Assembly (NCBI GenBank): GCA_009778695.1
Contig: WRFS01000001.1
Span: forward strand, 1 to 64,000
Source of the DNA: Oscillospiraceae bacterium
GTDB taxonomy: Bacteria > Bacillota > Clostridia > TANB77 > CAG-508
Direction of reading: 5' to 3'
DNA length: 64,000 nt
Below are positions 29,670-39,609 of this stretch, piece after piece (the stretch's first letter is position 1; every line of letters starts with the position of its first letter). Under the pieces are notes generated by a model. That model was not told the DNA's origin and did not search any database. It worked only from the letters and a program-made list of their open reading frames with translations. A program made the translations under genes and the position numbers.

Positions 29670-32354
29670 ATGGAAGACAATCAATTAGGAAAATACAATC
29701 CAAAAGATTTTGAAGAAGAAATCTATAAAAACTGGAACGAAAAAGGATATTTTGGTGCAAAAGTTGACAAAACAAAAACACCATATACAATAGTAATACC
29801 GCCACCAAATATAACGGGCAGGCTACATATGGGTCATGCTTTAGATAACACCTTACAAGACATTTTAATAAGATATAAAAGAATGCAAGGGTTTAATGCA
29901 CTATGGATTCCAGGAACCGACCATGCTTCAATTGCTACTGAAGCCAAAATTGTAGAAAAACTTAAGGCAGAAGGCACAACAAAAGAAGCATTAGGAAGAG
30001 AAAAATTTCTAGAAAGGGCATGGGAATGGAAAATAGAATATGGTGGAGAAATTATATCCCAACTAAAAAAATTGGGGTGTTCATGTGATTGGTCTCGAGA
30101 AAGATTTACTTTAGATGAAGGATTATCTGAGGCTGTAATTAGAGTGTTTATTAACTTATATAACAAAGGGTTAATATACAAGGGAAACAAGATGATTAAC
30201 TGGTGTCCATATTGTAAGACAACAATATCAGATGCTGAAGTTGAATTTGAAGAAGAAAAAAGCAATCTGTGGCATATAAAATATAAAAGGACCGATAACG
30301 ATGGATATGTTGTTGTTGCGACTACAAGACCAGAAACAATGCTTGGAGATACAGCAGTTGCAGTTAATCCAGAGGATGAAAGATATTTAAGTTTGATAGG
30401 GAAAACTGTAATAATACCAATTATAAATAAAGAAATACCAGTAATAGCAGATTCTTTTGTTGATAAAAGCTTTGGGACAGGTGCAGTTAAAATCACTCCT
30501 GCACATGATGTAAACGATTATGAAGTTGGATTAAAACATAATCTAGATATAATTGAAGTATTTAGCGATGCAGGTATAATGTTAGGTTTAGCGAAGGAAT
30601 TTGAAGGACTAGATATAATAGAAGCTAGAAAACGCATAGTAGAAAGATTAAAAGAATTAGATGCATTGGAAAAAACAGAGGATTATGTTCATAACGTAGG
30701 AAAATGCTATAGATGCCATAACACAATAGAACCAAGAATTTCTAATCAGTGGTTTGTAAGAATGAAACCATTGGCAGAACCTGCAATAGAAGCAGTAAAA
30801 ACTAACAAAATAAAATTTGTGCCAGAAAACTTTAATAAAACATACTTCAATTGGATGGAAAATATTCAAGATTGGTGTATATCTCGACAATTGTGGTGGG
30901 GACATAGGATACCAGCATTTTATTGTACTAATTGTGGAGAAACATATGTAAGTGAAGTTGCTCCGAAAAAGTGTAATAAATGTGACAGTAGCGATTTCAC
31001 ACAAGATGAAGGTACATTAGACACATGGTTTAGCTCTGCACTTTGGCCATTTTCAACATTAGGCTGGCCAAGAGAAACAGAAGATTTTAAATATTTTTAT
31101 CCAACCAATACATTAGTAACAGGTTACGACATAATATTCTTCTGGGTTGCAAGAATGATTTTTTCAGGAATTGAATATACAGGCAAAATTCCTTTTAATA
31201 CTGTATTAATACATGGGATTGTAAGAGATAGTAAAGGAATAAAAATGTCCAAATCTTTAGGCAATGGTATAGATCCACTGGAGGTTATAGATAAATATGG
31301 AACAGATGCATTAAGATTTTCGCTATTATTAAACACAACTATTGGTAATGATTTGAGATATTCAACAGAAAGACTAGAACAGGCAAGCAATTTTGCTAAT
31401 AAGATATGGAATGCTACTAAATTTGTATTAATGAATTTAACCCTACGCACGGATATGTACGAAAATGTAAGGGGCGGCGTCCTCGACGACCCGAACATCC
31501 ACGATAATACACAATTTGACCCGACCAACCTATCCATAGAAGACAAATGGATACTAAATGCATTAAATAAGCTAATTAAGGAAGTTACAAATAATTTAGA
31601 TAATTATGATTTTGGTATTGCCCTTCAAAATATATATAGCTTTATATGGAATGAGTTTTGCGATTGGTATATAGAAATGGTAAAGCCACGTCTATATAAT
31701 AAAGACTGCGACACCAGACTAGAAGCGGAATATACTCTAAATTATGTATTGACTACGTGCCTAAAACTTTTACATCCATATATGCCGTTTTTAACTGAAA
31801 AACTATATATGCAATTAATTCATTCAGACGAAAGTATTATGATTTCTGATTGGCCAAAACATACTGAAATGAATTATGATAAAGAGGAAAAAAATATTGA
31901 ACTAATAAAACAAATTATTATTGGAATAAGAAATGTGCGAGCTAACATGAATATACATCCATCTAAAAAATCTAAGATAATATTTGTAACCACAAGTGAA
32001 AAAGAAAGCATAGAAGCAGGAAAAAGTTTTCTAGAAAAATTAGGCTTTGCTAGTGAAATAGTAATTCAAGAAAACAAAAATGGCATTCAAGAAAATGCAA
32101 TATCTATTGCTGTACCTAAAATTGAAATCTTTATTCCGTTAGAAGATTTAATAGATAAAGAAGCCGAAATATTAAGACTAAATAAAGAAAAAGAAAAAGT
32201 ATTAATTGAATTGAAAAAGGCAGAAGATATTTTATCAAACTCAGGTTTTGTACAAAAAGCACCACCTTTAAAAGTACAAGAAATGAAAGATAATAAATTG
32301 AAATATGAAGAAATATTAAAAACTATTGAGGAAAGACTAAAATTATTTATATAA
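29670..32354 (+). CDS. valS: Valyl-tRNA synthetase with in-frame repeat peptide
   Basis: 894 residues, class I synthetase. HIGH-type motif NITGRLHMGHA and KMSKS motif GIKMSKSLGNG. Editing-domain signature TTRPETMLGDTA. A C-terminal coiled-coil arm binds tRNA. At about 31465-31495 a GTAAGGGGCGGCGTCC-type palindromic repeat is read in frame and gives VRGGVLDDP between the catalytic and anticodon domains, where homologues have a short linker. It has no CGG in frame there. Confidence 0.97.
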   Translation: MEDNQLGKYNPKDFEEEIYKNWNEKGYFGAKVDKTKTPYTIVIPPPNITGRLHMGHALDNTLQDILIRYKRMQGFNALWIPGTDHASIATEAKIVEKLKAEGTTKEALGREKFLERAWEWKIEYGGEIISQLKKLGCSCDWSRERFTLDEGLSEAVIRVFINLYNKGLIYKGNKMINWCPYCKTTISDAEVEFEEEKSNLWHIKYKRTDNDGYVVVATTRPETMLGDTAVAVNPEDERYLSLIGKTVIIPIINKEIPVIADSFVDKSFGTGAVKITPAHDVNDYEVGLKHNLDIIEVFSDAGIMLGLAKEFEGLDIIEARKRIVERLKELDALEKTEDYVHNVGKCYRCHNTIEPRISNQWFVRMKPLAEPAIEAVKTNKIKFVPENFNKTYFNWMENIQDWCISRQLWWGHRIPAFYCTNCGETYVSEVAPKKCNKCDSSDFTQDEGTLDTWFSSALWPFSTLGWPRETEDFKYFYPTNTLVTGYDIIFFWVARMIFSGIEYTGKIPFNTVLIHGIVRDSKGIKMSKSLGNGIDPLEVIDKYGTDALRFSLLLNTTIGNDLRYSTERLEQASNFANKIWNATKFVLMNLTLRTDMYENVRGGVLDDPNIHDNTQFDPTNLSIEDKWILNALNKLIKEVTNNLDNYDFGIALQNIYSFIWNEFCDWYIEMVKPRLYNKDCDTRLEAEYTLNYVLTTCLKLLHPYMPFLTEKLYMQLIHSDESIMISDWPKHTEMNYDKEEKNIELIKQIIIGIRNVRANMNIHPSKKSKIIFVTTSEKESIEAGKSFLEKLGFASEIVIQENKNGIQENAISIAVPKIEIFIPLEDLIDKEAEILRLNKEKEKVLIELKKAEDILSNSGFVQKAPPLKVQEMKDNKLKYEEILKTIEERLKLFI
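31466..31495. repeat. GTAGGGG-type repeat inside valS
   Basis: GTAAGGGGCGGCGTCCTCGA then CGACCCG. Same family as the insertions in uvrC (51485) and the ATPase gene (56005), one base shorter before CGGCG and thus in frame. Confidence 0.8.
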
Positions 32355-32370
32355 TTATTTATTTTGCAAA

Positions 32371-32489
32371 CTAGCCAGTGGAGGTCAGTATCTATTTTTA
32401 AAAAGTGAACGACAGCCCTTTGAGGCATACGGATTACCCCTTGACTTGGAGGAGCTTTTTAAAAATAGATACTGACCTCCACTGGCGGA
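32371..32489. repeat. Long covarying hairpin, copy B3
   Basis: Arm 32374-32405 pairs perfectly with 32455-32486 (32 bp). The apical loop keeps GAACGACAGCCCTTTGAGGC and ACTTGGAGGAG but its middle differs from B1 and B2. CTAGCC on the left and GGCGGAC on the right. Between valS and the pilus-like locus. Confidence 0.92.
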
Positions 32490-32507
32490 CATTGTTCGCA
32501 CAAATCG

Positions 32508-32540
32508 AATTATTACAAAAATATTACAAAAATGTTACAA
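32508..32540. promoter_or_regulatory. Iterated TTACAAAAATRTTACA sites
   Basis: TTACAAAAATATTACA then AAAATGTTACAA in tandem at an 11-12 base period, upstream of the first pilus-like gene. Similar TTACAAAAACATTACA occurs at 40932 before another gene of the same locus. Possible operator for a locus regulator; no cognate protein identified. Confidence 0.4.
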
Positions 32541-32575
32541 TAATATTAAATTTATATTATTATAACATTTTTTTG

Positions 32576-32604
32576 TTGTTTTTTAACGAGAAATGTTGTA
32601 AAAT
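32576..32604 (+). promoter_or_regulatory. Predicted promoter of pilus-like operon
   Basis: TTGTTT (32576-32581), 17 bases, TAAAAT (32599-32604), about 60 bases before ATG 32666. Confidence 0.55.
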
Positions 32605-32665
32605 GAAAGATAGGATAAAAGGTTACAAGGAGAATGAAATTAGTAAATTTAAGGAGGAATTTTGT

Positions 32666-33544
32666 ATGGCTATGAATCCTATGCAAAAAAAATCAAGGAA
32701 TTTTTTCTTTTTAGGAGCATTTATAATGCTAATTGTGGCGGGAGTTGCTATCGCAGGCTTATTATGGCACTTTAATCAGGTGAGCAGTAACACTAAGACG
32801 AATCCGACTGGTACAGTTTATGTGTTAAGCCAAGGAGTTAACTCAGGTGCTGCACTAACGGCAGACATGATAACACCAATGCAAGTTGATACTCGTATGA
32901 TACCAGCAGATAATAGTAATGCATATAGTCTATTAAGCGATGCGACTATTGCAAAAATAAATATTTCAGCAGGTACGCCAATCACTTCTGATATGATAGC
33001 ACAATCGGATAATCCTACAACAGATGATTTAAGACTAGAAGACTTTAATATGATAAAATTGCCAGTTAGATTGGAAGCGGGTAATTATATAGATGTTCGT
33101 TTAACACTACCATCAGGGCAAGATTTTCTAGTAGTTGGTAAAAAACAAATACAAAAATGTGATGATAGCACAATTTGGATTGAATTATCAGAAAGTGAAA
33201 CATCAATAATAAATAATGCTATTATAGAATCATATATAATGACAGGCTCTACCTTATATGCAACAACATATGTAGATCCGGGCATGCAAAAAAAACCAAT
33301 TCCTACATATCCAGTTAGCACAGCAGTGATGCAAACAATACTAGATAACCCAAATATAATACAAGCAGTTAAAGATGCATATACTGGAACTATATCAACC
33401 GACGAGAGAACAACAATTGAAAGAGCTTTATCAGCATATAGTACAAGCAGACAAACCAACATAGAGGCAGGAGTACAAAAATCCGATACTACAGCAACAC
33501 AATCAAGATTAAAATACATTGACCAGTTAAATACAGGTATGTAA
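32666..33544 (+). CDS. CpaB-like SAF-domain pilus assembly protein
   Basis: 292 residues. Basic N-terminus then one transmembrane helix (about 12-34) and an extracytoplasmic domain. The segment GTVYVLSQGVNSGAALTADM, then KINISAGTPITSDMI, has the look of a SAF/CpaB repeat. In Tad systems CpaB links the inner-membrane complex to the envelope. ATG 32666 chosen after AAGGAGGA. First gene of a locus with TadZ, CpaF and TadB/C homologues, which supports the call. Confidence 0.75.
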   Translation: MAMNPMQKKSRNFFFLGAFIMLIVAGVAIAGLLWHFNQVSSNTKTNPTGTVYVLSQGVNSGAALTADMITPMQVDTRMIPADNSNAYSLLSDATIAKINISAGTPITSDMIAQSDNPTTDDLRLEDFNMIKLPVRLEAGNYIDVRLTLPSGQDFLVVGKKQIQKCDDSTIWIELSESETSIINNAIIESYIMTGSTLYATTYVDPGMQKKPIPTYPVSTAVMQTILDNPNIIQAVKDAYTGTISTDERTTIERALSAYSTSRQTNIEAGVQKSDTTATQSRLKYIDQLNTGM

Positions 33545-33618
33545 AAAAAACATTGTAGGAGAAGCTAGGTCAACACCAAATTATTTGGACACCATTTTGT
33601 ATCAAAGGGGGGTAAACA

Positions 33619-34320
33619 GTGAAGACAGTTGGATTTATTGGGATTTATGATAAAACAGATATAATGTTATATACAGCTAAAATATTGACAATATTAAATC
33701 GTAAAACTTTAATAATCGATTCTTCAATTATGCAAAAAGCAAAATATGTAATACCAACAATAAATCCTACACATTCATATGTTACTGAATTTGAAAAAAT
33801 AGATATTGCAGTAGGTTTCTCGTCAATGGAAGAATTAAGAAACTACCTAGGATATGGAATTCAGGACGATTTAGGGTATGATATTGTTTTGATTGATATT
33901 GACACAGCAGATGGATTTTCAAACTTTGAAATGCATTTAGCAAGTAATACCTTTTTTGTTACAGCATTTGATGCATATTCATTAAAAAGAGGATTGGAAA
34001 TTTTAAGTGGATTAGAGATATCCGTTATTATGACAAAAATATTAATTTCAAGAAAAGTTATGAAAGAAGATAATCAATATTTAGATTATTTATCAAAAGA
34101 CTATAAAATTAGATGGAATGAGCAAATTATAAACTATGTTTTAACGGAACATACATTGCAAGGAATAATAGATAATCAAAAAGCAGCAAAAATAAAATTT
34201 AAAAATATTGGTCAAGAATTTGTGGAATTAATATCAACAATAATAATGGCAATAATTCCAGAAATAACAATTAATGATATAGTTAAAGCAATAAAAACAA
34301 TAGACAAAGGAGGATATTAA
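33619..34320 (+). CDS. TadZ/CpaE-like protein, degenerate ATPase fold
   Basis: 233 residues. Starts GTG 33619 after AAAGGGGGG. KTVGFIGIYDKTDIMLYTAK has the strand-loop of a MinD/ParA fold but no Walker A lysine; IVLIDIDTADGF resembles the Walker B strand. No membrane segment. It lies next to a second, better preserved relative at 34321. In Tad systems such proteins localise the secretion ATPase. Function assigned by fold resemblance and context. Confidence 0.6.
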   Translation: MKTVGFIGIYDKTDIMLYTAKILTILNRKTLIIDSSIMQKAKYVIPTINPTHSYVTEFEKIDIAVGFSSMEELRNYLGYGIQDDLGYDIVLIDIDTADGFSNFEMHLASNTFFVTAFDAYSLKRGLEILSGLEISVIMTKILISRKVMKEDNQYLDYLSKDYKIRWNEQIINYVLTEHTLQGIIDNQKAAKIKFKNIGQEFVELISTIIMAIIPEITINDIVKAIKTIDKGGY

Positions 34321-35157
34321 ATGGCAATAATATCTTTTTGGAATAGAGAAAAAGTAGAAAGTGGCAAAACATTATCGATGGCGGCAATAGGCACGTATAT
34401 GGCTATTCATAACAATTATAAAGTATTAATGATTAGTACACAATTTAACGACACAACTTTAAGTGACTGTTTTATTGAACCAAATAAAGAAGATATAACA
34501 TCAGAAATTACAGCCAATAAGCCAGAAATAGATACTGGTATTGAAGGACTATCAAGAGCTGTTTTAAGTAACAAATCAACCCCAGATATAATCACAAATT
34601 ATACAAAGGTTATATTTAGAGATAGATTAGAAATCTTGCTAAGTCCGAAGACTACTAATTATGATGAATATGCCAAAATAGCAAGTGCCTATAAAGACAT
34701 CGTACAATTCGCAAATAAACATTACGATATAGTTTTGGTAGATTTAGAAAATGGAATGGAGAGTCAATCTTTAAACCAAGTTATAAGCGTATCTAACTTA
34801 TTGGTTTATCATTTTTCACAAAAACAAAAAATGATAGACCAAATAGGAAAACTTAAAAAAGAAAATCCAGAGTCATTTAATAGTTTACTATTATGTATGG
34901 GCAGATATGATTTAAGCTCTAAGTATTCAACCAAAAATGTTGCAAGAGCTTTAGGTACAAAAAGAGAAATAATAGCAGTGCCATACAACATGCTTTATGC
35001 AGAGGCAGCAGGAGAAGGAAAGGTAGCGGACTATTTTATAAAATATAATGGTAAATTATCAGACCCAACAGATAGAAATACAATTTTCATACAAGGCGTG
35101 ATGAGTGCAATTGAAATAATAAATTACAGATTACAAGAAATACAACAATACAAATAA
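34321..35157 (+). CDS. TadZ/CpaE-like ATPase
   Basis: 278 residues. AIISFWNREKVESGKTLSMA has a deviant Walker A (K, five residues, GKT) as in MinD/ParA proteins. Walker B-like strand is DIVLVDLENGM. The start directly abuts the previous stop, with AAAGGAGG inside that gene's end. A 1-2 gene pair of this kind suggests a heterodimer, but that is inference. Confidence 0.7.
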   Translation: MAIISFWNREKVESGKTLSMAAIGTYMAIHNNYKVLMISTQFNDTTLSDCFIEPNKEDITSEITANKPEIDTGIEGLSRAVLSNKSTPDIITNYTKVIFRDRLEILLSPKTTNYDEYAKIASAYKDIVQFANKHYDIVLVDLENGMESQSLNQVISVSNLLVYHFSQKQKMIDQIGKLKKENPESFNSLLLCMGRYDLSSKYSTKNVARALGTKREIIAVPYNMLYAEAAGEGKVADYFIKYNGKLSDPTDRNTIFIQGVMSAIEIINYRLQEIQQYK

Positions 35158-35172
35158 ATAAAAAATGCAACA

Positions 35173-35224
35173 TAGGGCGAACAATTGCCCAATCAACGTA
35201 GGGGCGGATTCCATATCCGCCCAA
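35173..35224. repeat. Two GTAGGGG-type units
   Basis: ATAGGGCGAACAATTGCCC (35173) and GTAGGGGCGGATTCCATATC with CGCCC (35198-35224) lie back to back between the TadZ-like gene and the CpaF gene. Confidence 0.8.
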
Positions 35225-35244
35225 GAAAAGGGGAGGGAACTCAC

Positions 35245-37137
35245 ATGATAATGAATATTGTCTTAATAGCGATAGTAATTATAGCTGCTGGAGCAATAAT
35301 TTTTTATGTTATAAAAAACAAAAAAACAGCAAATATAGAAAAACAAATAGAGATTGACAATAAAACCTATACTCTAGAAAAAATGAAAGAGTTCATAAAA
35401 AGACGTTTAGACGAAATTACAAAAATTAATCTATATGATATTGGTCTTTCTGAAGAAGAATTAAAAAGAAGAAAAAGCAAAAAATATGAACTTAAAAAAG
35501 CTCTAAAAGGCTGTACATATGGCGACGTTAACGATAAAAAATATGTAAAAGAATTAATTTTTGATTTATTATCAAAAGAGTATGGTGTGAGTGAAACAAA
35601 CATATCAAAAGCGATACCTTTTGATATACCGTCTCTTCTAACAGCCCAAGATAAATTTGACATTTTATTATACGTATATAAAAAAGAATTTGGATACGAA
35701 GCATTAACAGAATTTATTAAAAAATATGATTTAGCAAAATTAAAATACATCTCAGGTGAAACAAAGCCTTGTTATGTTATAACAACAGATGAAATTTCAG
35801 CCATATATGAACAAGAAAAACCTGTATTCGCATTTGAAGACAAGCTTAATATAGTTGTACAAAGAATATACCAACATTACAAAGGATATAGCAGTATTGA
35901 TGAAATAAGAGACATGAACATAGATGGTGTATCTGGCGGTGTATCTGGATTTCCAGAAGCGTTTTTAAGCCAAATTGCACAAACAGATGGAGATTATTTA
36001 AGTCAAGTAATGGAAAATAAAGTACCAAGAGCATGCGATAGCATTTGGATATTCTTCCAAGGTAAATCAATAAGATTAGCATTTCTATCATTTGGTACAG
36101 AAAGTGAATTAAAAAGAGTTTGCCAAAACATATATAAATACAACAACCCAGGTCAGTTATCTGACACAAACGGATATAAAATTAATGAGATGAAAGATGG
36201 TTCCAGAGTCGTTGTTGTAAGACCTTCAATGTCAGAAACATGGGCATTCTTCGTAAGAAAATTTGACGTTAAACGTGCAACACTAGAACAATTAATTAGA
36301 TTTAAGGGAAAAGAAGACACAATAGAATTATTAAAATTCTTAGTTAAAGGTGCAAGAATTATTGCACTAACAGGAGAGCAAGGTTGCGGTAAAACCACCA
36401 TGTTAATGGGTATGATAGAAAACATATACGAAACGATGAACATAAGAGTTCAAGAAACAGCATTTGAGTTGCACTTAAGAAAAATCTACCCAACAAGAAA
36501 CATACTATCATTCAGAGAAACAGACACAGTTAGTGGACAAGAAGGACTAGACTTACAGAAGAAAACTGATGGTAGCGTTAACATCATAGGTGAGGTTGCA
36601 ACAGACCCAGTTGCTGCATGGATGATTCAAGCAGCCCAAGTTGCAAGTAAATTTACATTATTTACCCACCATGCTAAAACATTTCCAAACCTAGTAATGG
36701 CATTAAGAAACTCTCTATTAAAATCTGGAGTTTTCAACGATGAAAAAACAGCAGAAGAGCAAGTTGTTGGGGTATTAAACTTTAACATACACTTAGTAAA
36801 AGACTTTAAAGGTAGAAGATATATACAAAGAATAACAGAATGTATTCCAGTAGAAGAAAAAAATGAATACACATTTAATTATAGAAAAGAACAAACATTA
36901 GAAGGAAAACTAGAAAAATTCATGGATAACGCAACAGTGTACTTTACAAAAGTGACAAATAAAGAAGTTTACAAATACGTAAATATATTAGAATTCCATG
37001 AAGACGAATACATACTAACAAACAGAATTTCAGAAGCAAACATTTCAGAAATGCGTAACAACATGGACGAAGCAGATGTTGAAGAATTTGATTCTTTTGT
37101 AGAAAGAAACTGGGGCAGAAAGAGATTGAAGGTGTAA
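35245..37137 (+). CDS. CpaF/TadA-type secretion ATPase with N-terminal membrane anchor
   Basis: 630 residues. Walker A GEQGCGKTTM, Walker B-like IIGEVATDPVAAWM and the H-box FTLFTHHAKT place it in the type II/IV secretion ATPase superfamily. Unusually it starts with a hydrophobic helix (about residues 1-22, MIMNIVLIAIVIIAAGAI) whereas typical CpaF is soluble. ATG 35245 follows GGGAGGG; the frame upstream is repeat sequence. Expected to power pilin assembly or secretion with the TadB/C protein at 37360. Confidence 0.85.
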   Translation: MIMNIVLIAIVIIAAGAIIFYVIKNKKTANIEKQIEIDNKTYTLEKMKEFIKRRLDEITKINLYDIGLSEEELKRRKSKKYELKKALKGCTYGDVNDKKYVKELIFDLLSKEYGVSETNISKAIPFDIPSLLTAQDKFDILLYVYKKEFGYEALTEFIKKYDLAKLKYISGETKPCYVITTDEISAIYEQEKPVFAFEDKLNIVVQRIYQHYKGYSSIDEIRDMNIDGVSGGVSGFPEAFLSQIAQTDGDYLSQVMENKVPRACDSIWIFFQGKSIRLAFLSFGTESELKRVCQNIYKYNNPGQLSDTNGYKINEMKDGSRVVVVRPSMSETWAFFVRKFDVKRATLEQLIRFKGKEDTIELLKFLVKGARIIALTGEQGCGKTTMLMGMIENIYETMNIRVQETAFELHLRKIYPTRNILSFRETDTVSGQEGLDLQKKTDGSVNIIGEVATDPVAAWMIQAAQVASKFTLFTHHAKTFPNLVMALRNSLLKSGVFNDEKTAEEQVVGVLNFNIHLVKDFKGRRYIQRITECIPVEEKNEYTFNYRKEQTLEGKLEKFMDNATVYFTKVTNKEVYKYVNILEFHEDEYILTNRISEANISEMRNNMDEADVEEFDSFVERNWGRKRLKV

Positions 37138-37154
37138 TCCCCCGCTCTCTCAAT

Positions 37155-37311
37155 GTCTACAACTCAAGGAAAAGGATTGTATATGTAGGGGCGAACATTG
37201 TTCGTCCGAGACTAGAGGAATTAGATAAAATTATTGAAAAACGAGATAATTATAGTGCAGGACGAACAATGTTCGCCCCTACAACAGCGACAATATTCCC
37301 CTAAGTTGACA
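37155..37311. repeat. Composite repeat F2
   Basis: 37165-37300 matches 17813-17947 almost base for base, including both GTAGGGGCGAACAT units. The right end CTAAGTTGACA is kept and the left end is degenerate. Between the CpaF and TadB/C genes. Confidence 0.85.
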
Positions 37312-37359
37312 ACAGTGGTGTAGAGGTGGATTCAGAGAAAGGAAGGTGCTTAACATAAG

Positions 37360-39480
37360 ATGGGAAACAACATTTTAATATACCTAATGGGTGGAGCAGG
37401 AGCATTATTTGTATTAGTACTAATAGCATACTTCATATTACATCAAATAATGAGCAAAAATGGCGACCTTAAAAAAATTAAGCAACTTCAACAAGGAACA
37501 AAAGAACAAAAATTTTCTTCGCAAATACTTTCACAAAAACTATACCTTATCTACAGAAAAATACCAGGTATAAACAGATACCTAAAAAAATTAAGAAGAA
37601 GACTAGAAATTATAAACTTAGAAGACGAATACCTAATTAGAACACAAGCAGCAAAAATCTTAACAAAATCGCTAATTATAATACTTCCAATAACATTATT
37701 AATAATTTTATTAACCAAAAGCGACATAATGTTATTATTAATATTATTGATATTTGAAATATTTATTATTGAAACACTCATGAGTGGTGCAGTTGATAAA
37801 ATAGACAATAAAATCCTAAAACAACAAATAGACTTTTTTGCAGAAATAAGACACGCCTATCATGAATATAACATGGTGGAAGAAGCAATTTATGCAGTTT
37901 CACAAAATGATGAACTAGAAATTTCAAGACAAGGAGATAGAATATACGAAATATTAGTATCTGATGAACCAGAAGAAGAACTAGAAAAATATTACGACAT
38001 AGCTCCAAATAGCTATTTAAAAGAATTTGCAGGTTTATCATACTTAACAAAAGAGTTTGGAGACAGAACAGTTGATGGTGGTTCATTATATTTAAAAAAT
38101 CTAAACAACATCACGCAAGAAATGCAAATAGAAATTTTAAAAAGAGAAAAATTAGACTATGTATTTCAAAGCTTGTCATTTATAGCAGCAGCACCAATCT
38201 TATTAATAGATCCAATTAAAAATTGGGCAGTAAGTCAATTCTCATTTACATCAACATTTTACGAGGGCAAAGGCGGACTGATAGTACAAGTCTTATTAGT
38301 TATTATAACATTTATATGTTATATGTTGATAAGAAAAATAAAAGATAATGGAAGTAATGTAACAGGAGGACAAGAAGAAAATCCATGGCAATCGAAAATA
38401 TATAGTTCTGCATTAGGAAACAAGATAATAAACTTGCTAATTCCAAAAAAGAATACAAAAGAAGAGCGAAAAATCAATAAGCTTATGAAAGATGCCGCCT
38501 CCAAGAGCAAAATAGAATGGATATATGTAAATAGGGTAGTTACCTGTGTAGCAGCATTCTTTGTGGTATTCTTTTTGTTCATACAAATGCACAATATGGC
38601 AATAAATTATGTATATACACAGCCATCTGCTGATTTCAACATAGTTGGTCAAATGTCAGCGGCAGATGTTATAAAAGCTATGGAAATAACAAATGACGAC
38701 AATATATACTTAGATAAATATAGAGGGAACACAGACGTTACACAAGATATGATAGTAAAAGAAATAAAAAATTCTAGTTTTTATAAAGGTGCAACAGCTG
38801 ATGCGGTAACAGCAGCGGCAGCAAGAATATATGGTAAACTACAAACAATAAATAAAGAATATTTCCAATGGTTTGAACTATTAATAGCATTTGCACTTGC
38901 GATTGTAGCATATCAAGGACCAATATGGATGTTATATTTCCAAAAACGTATGCGTCAAATGGCAATGGAAGATGAAGTAATGCAGTTTCAAACAATTATA
39001 ATGATGCTTATGAAAATAGAAAGAATAAATGTTGAAATGATATTAGAATGGCTGGAAAGATATGCGAATATCTTTAAAAGTCCAATTACAAAATGCGTAA
39101 ATAACTACGAAAGTGGAGCATGGGAAGCACTAGAAGAACTGAAAAATGACACTACATACCAACCATTTATAAGGCTAGTAGAAAGCTTACAAGCAGCAGT
39201 AGAAAGAATACCAATTGTAGAAGCATTTGATGAACTAGATACAGAAAGAGCATATTATCAAGAAAAGAGGAAAGATGCAAACGAAAGATTAATTTCTAAG
39301 CAAGGATTAATTGGCAGAGGAATAGGTTTTGCTCCAATGATAATATTGTTTGTCGGATATTTGATTATTCCATTAGTTCTTATTGGTATAATGAGTACAA
39401 TGCAATCATTTAGCAGTATGCAATCAATGACTGGTGGAGCCACAGTACAGAGCGTAACCAGCTTACAGGGGGCACCATAA
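37360..39480 (+). CDS. Fused TadB/TadC-like membrane platform protein
   Basis: 706 residues with hydrophobic segments near residues 8-28, 105-145, 270-330, 385-410 and 505-525, and a C-terminal pair around 655-680. The C-terminal half (MKIERINVEMILEWLERYA ... RIPIVEAFDEL) resembles the type II secretion F domain. TadB and TadC are normally two proteins of about 300 residues, so the length suggests a fusion or an extended platform. AAGGAAGG is upstream, and a separate promoter is not obvious. Confidence 0.75.
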   Translation: MGNNILIYLMGGAGALFVLVLIAYFILHQIMSKNGDLKKIKQLQQGTKEQKFSSQILSQKLYLIYRKIPGINRYLKKLRRRLEIINLEDEYLIRTQAAKILTKSLIIILPITLLIILLTKSDIMLLLILLIFEIFIIETLMSGAVDKIDNKILKQQIDFFAEIRHAYHEYNMVEEAIYAVSQNDELEISRQGDRIYEILVSDEPEEELEKYYDIAPNSYLKEFAGLSYLTKEFGDRTVDGGSLYLKNLNNITQEMQIEILKREKLDYVFQSLSFIAAAPILLIDPIKNWAVSQFSFTSTFYEGKGGLIVQVLLVIITFICYMLIRKIKDNGSNVTGGQEENPWQSKIYSSALGNKIINLLIPKKNTKEERKINKLMKDAASKSKIEWIYVNRVVTCVAAFFVVFFLFIQMHNMAINYVYTQPSADFNIVGQMSAADVIKAMEITNDDNIYLDKYRGNTDVTQDMIVKEIKNSSFYKGATADAVTAAAARIYGKLQTINKEYFQWFELLIAFALAIVAYQGPIWMLYFQKRMRQMAMEDEVMQFQTIIMMLMKIERINVEMILEWLERYANIFKSPITKCVNNYESGAWEALEELKNDTTYQPFIRLVESLQAAVERIPIVEAFDELDTERAYYQEKRKDANERLISKQGLIGRGIGFAPMIILFVGYLIIPLVLIGIMSTMQSFSSMQSMTGGATVQSVTSLQGAP

Positions 39481-39536
39481 CGTAAGGACGTACTTCATAT
39501 CCGGCCAAACCAAAATATAAATGTATACCATGCAAA

Positions 39537-39566
39537 ATGTAGAGGCAGGGGGCTTGCTCTGCCCAG
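39537..39566. repeat. GTAGGGG-type unit
   Basis: TGTAGAGGCAGGGGGCTTGC with TCTGCCC, before the first pilin-like gene. Confidence 0.7.
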
Positions 39567-39609
39567 AAAATCATAATGGTTTTATACCAAAAACGGAGGT
39601 GTGTATTTC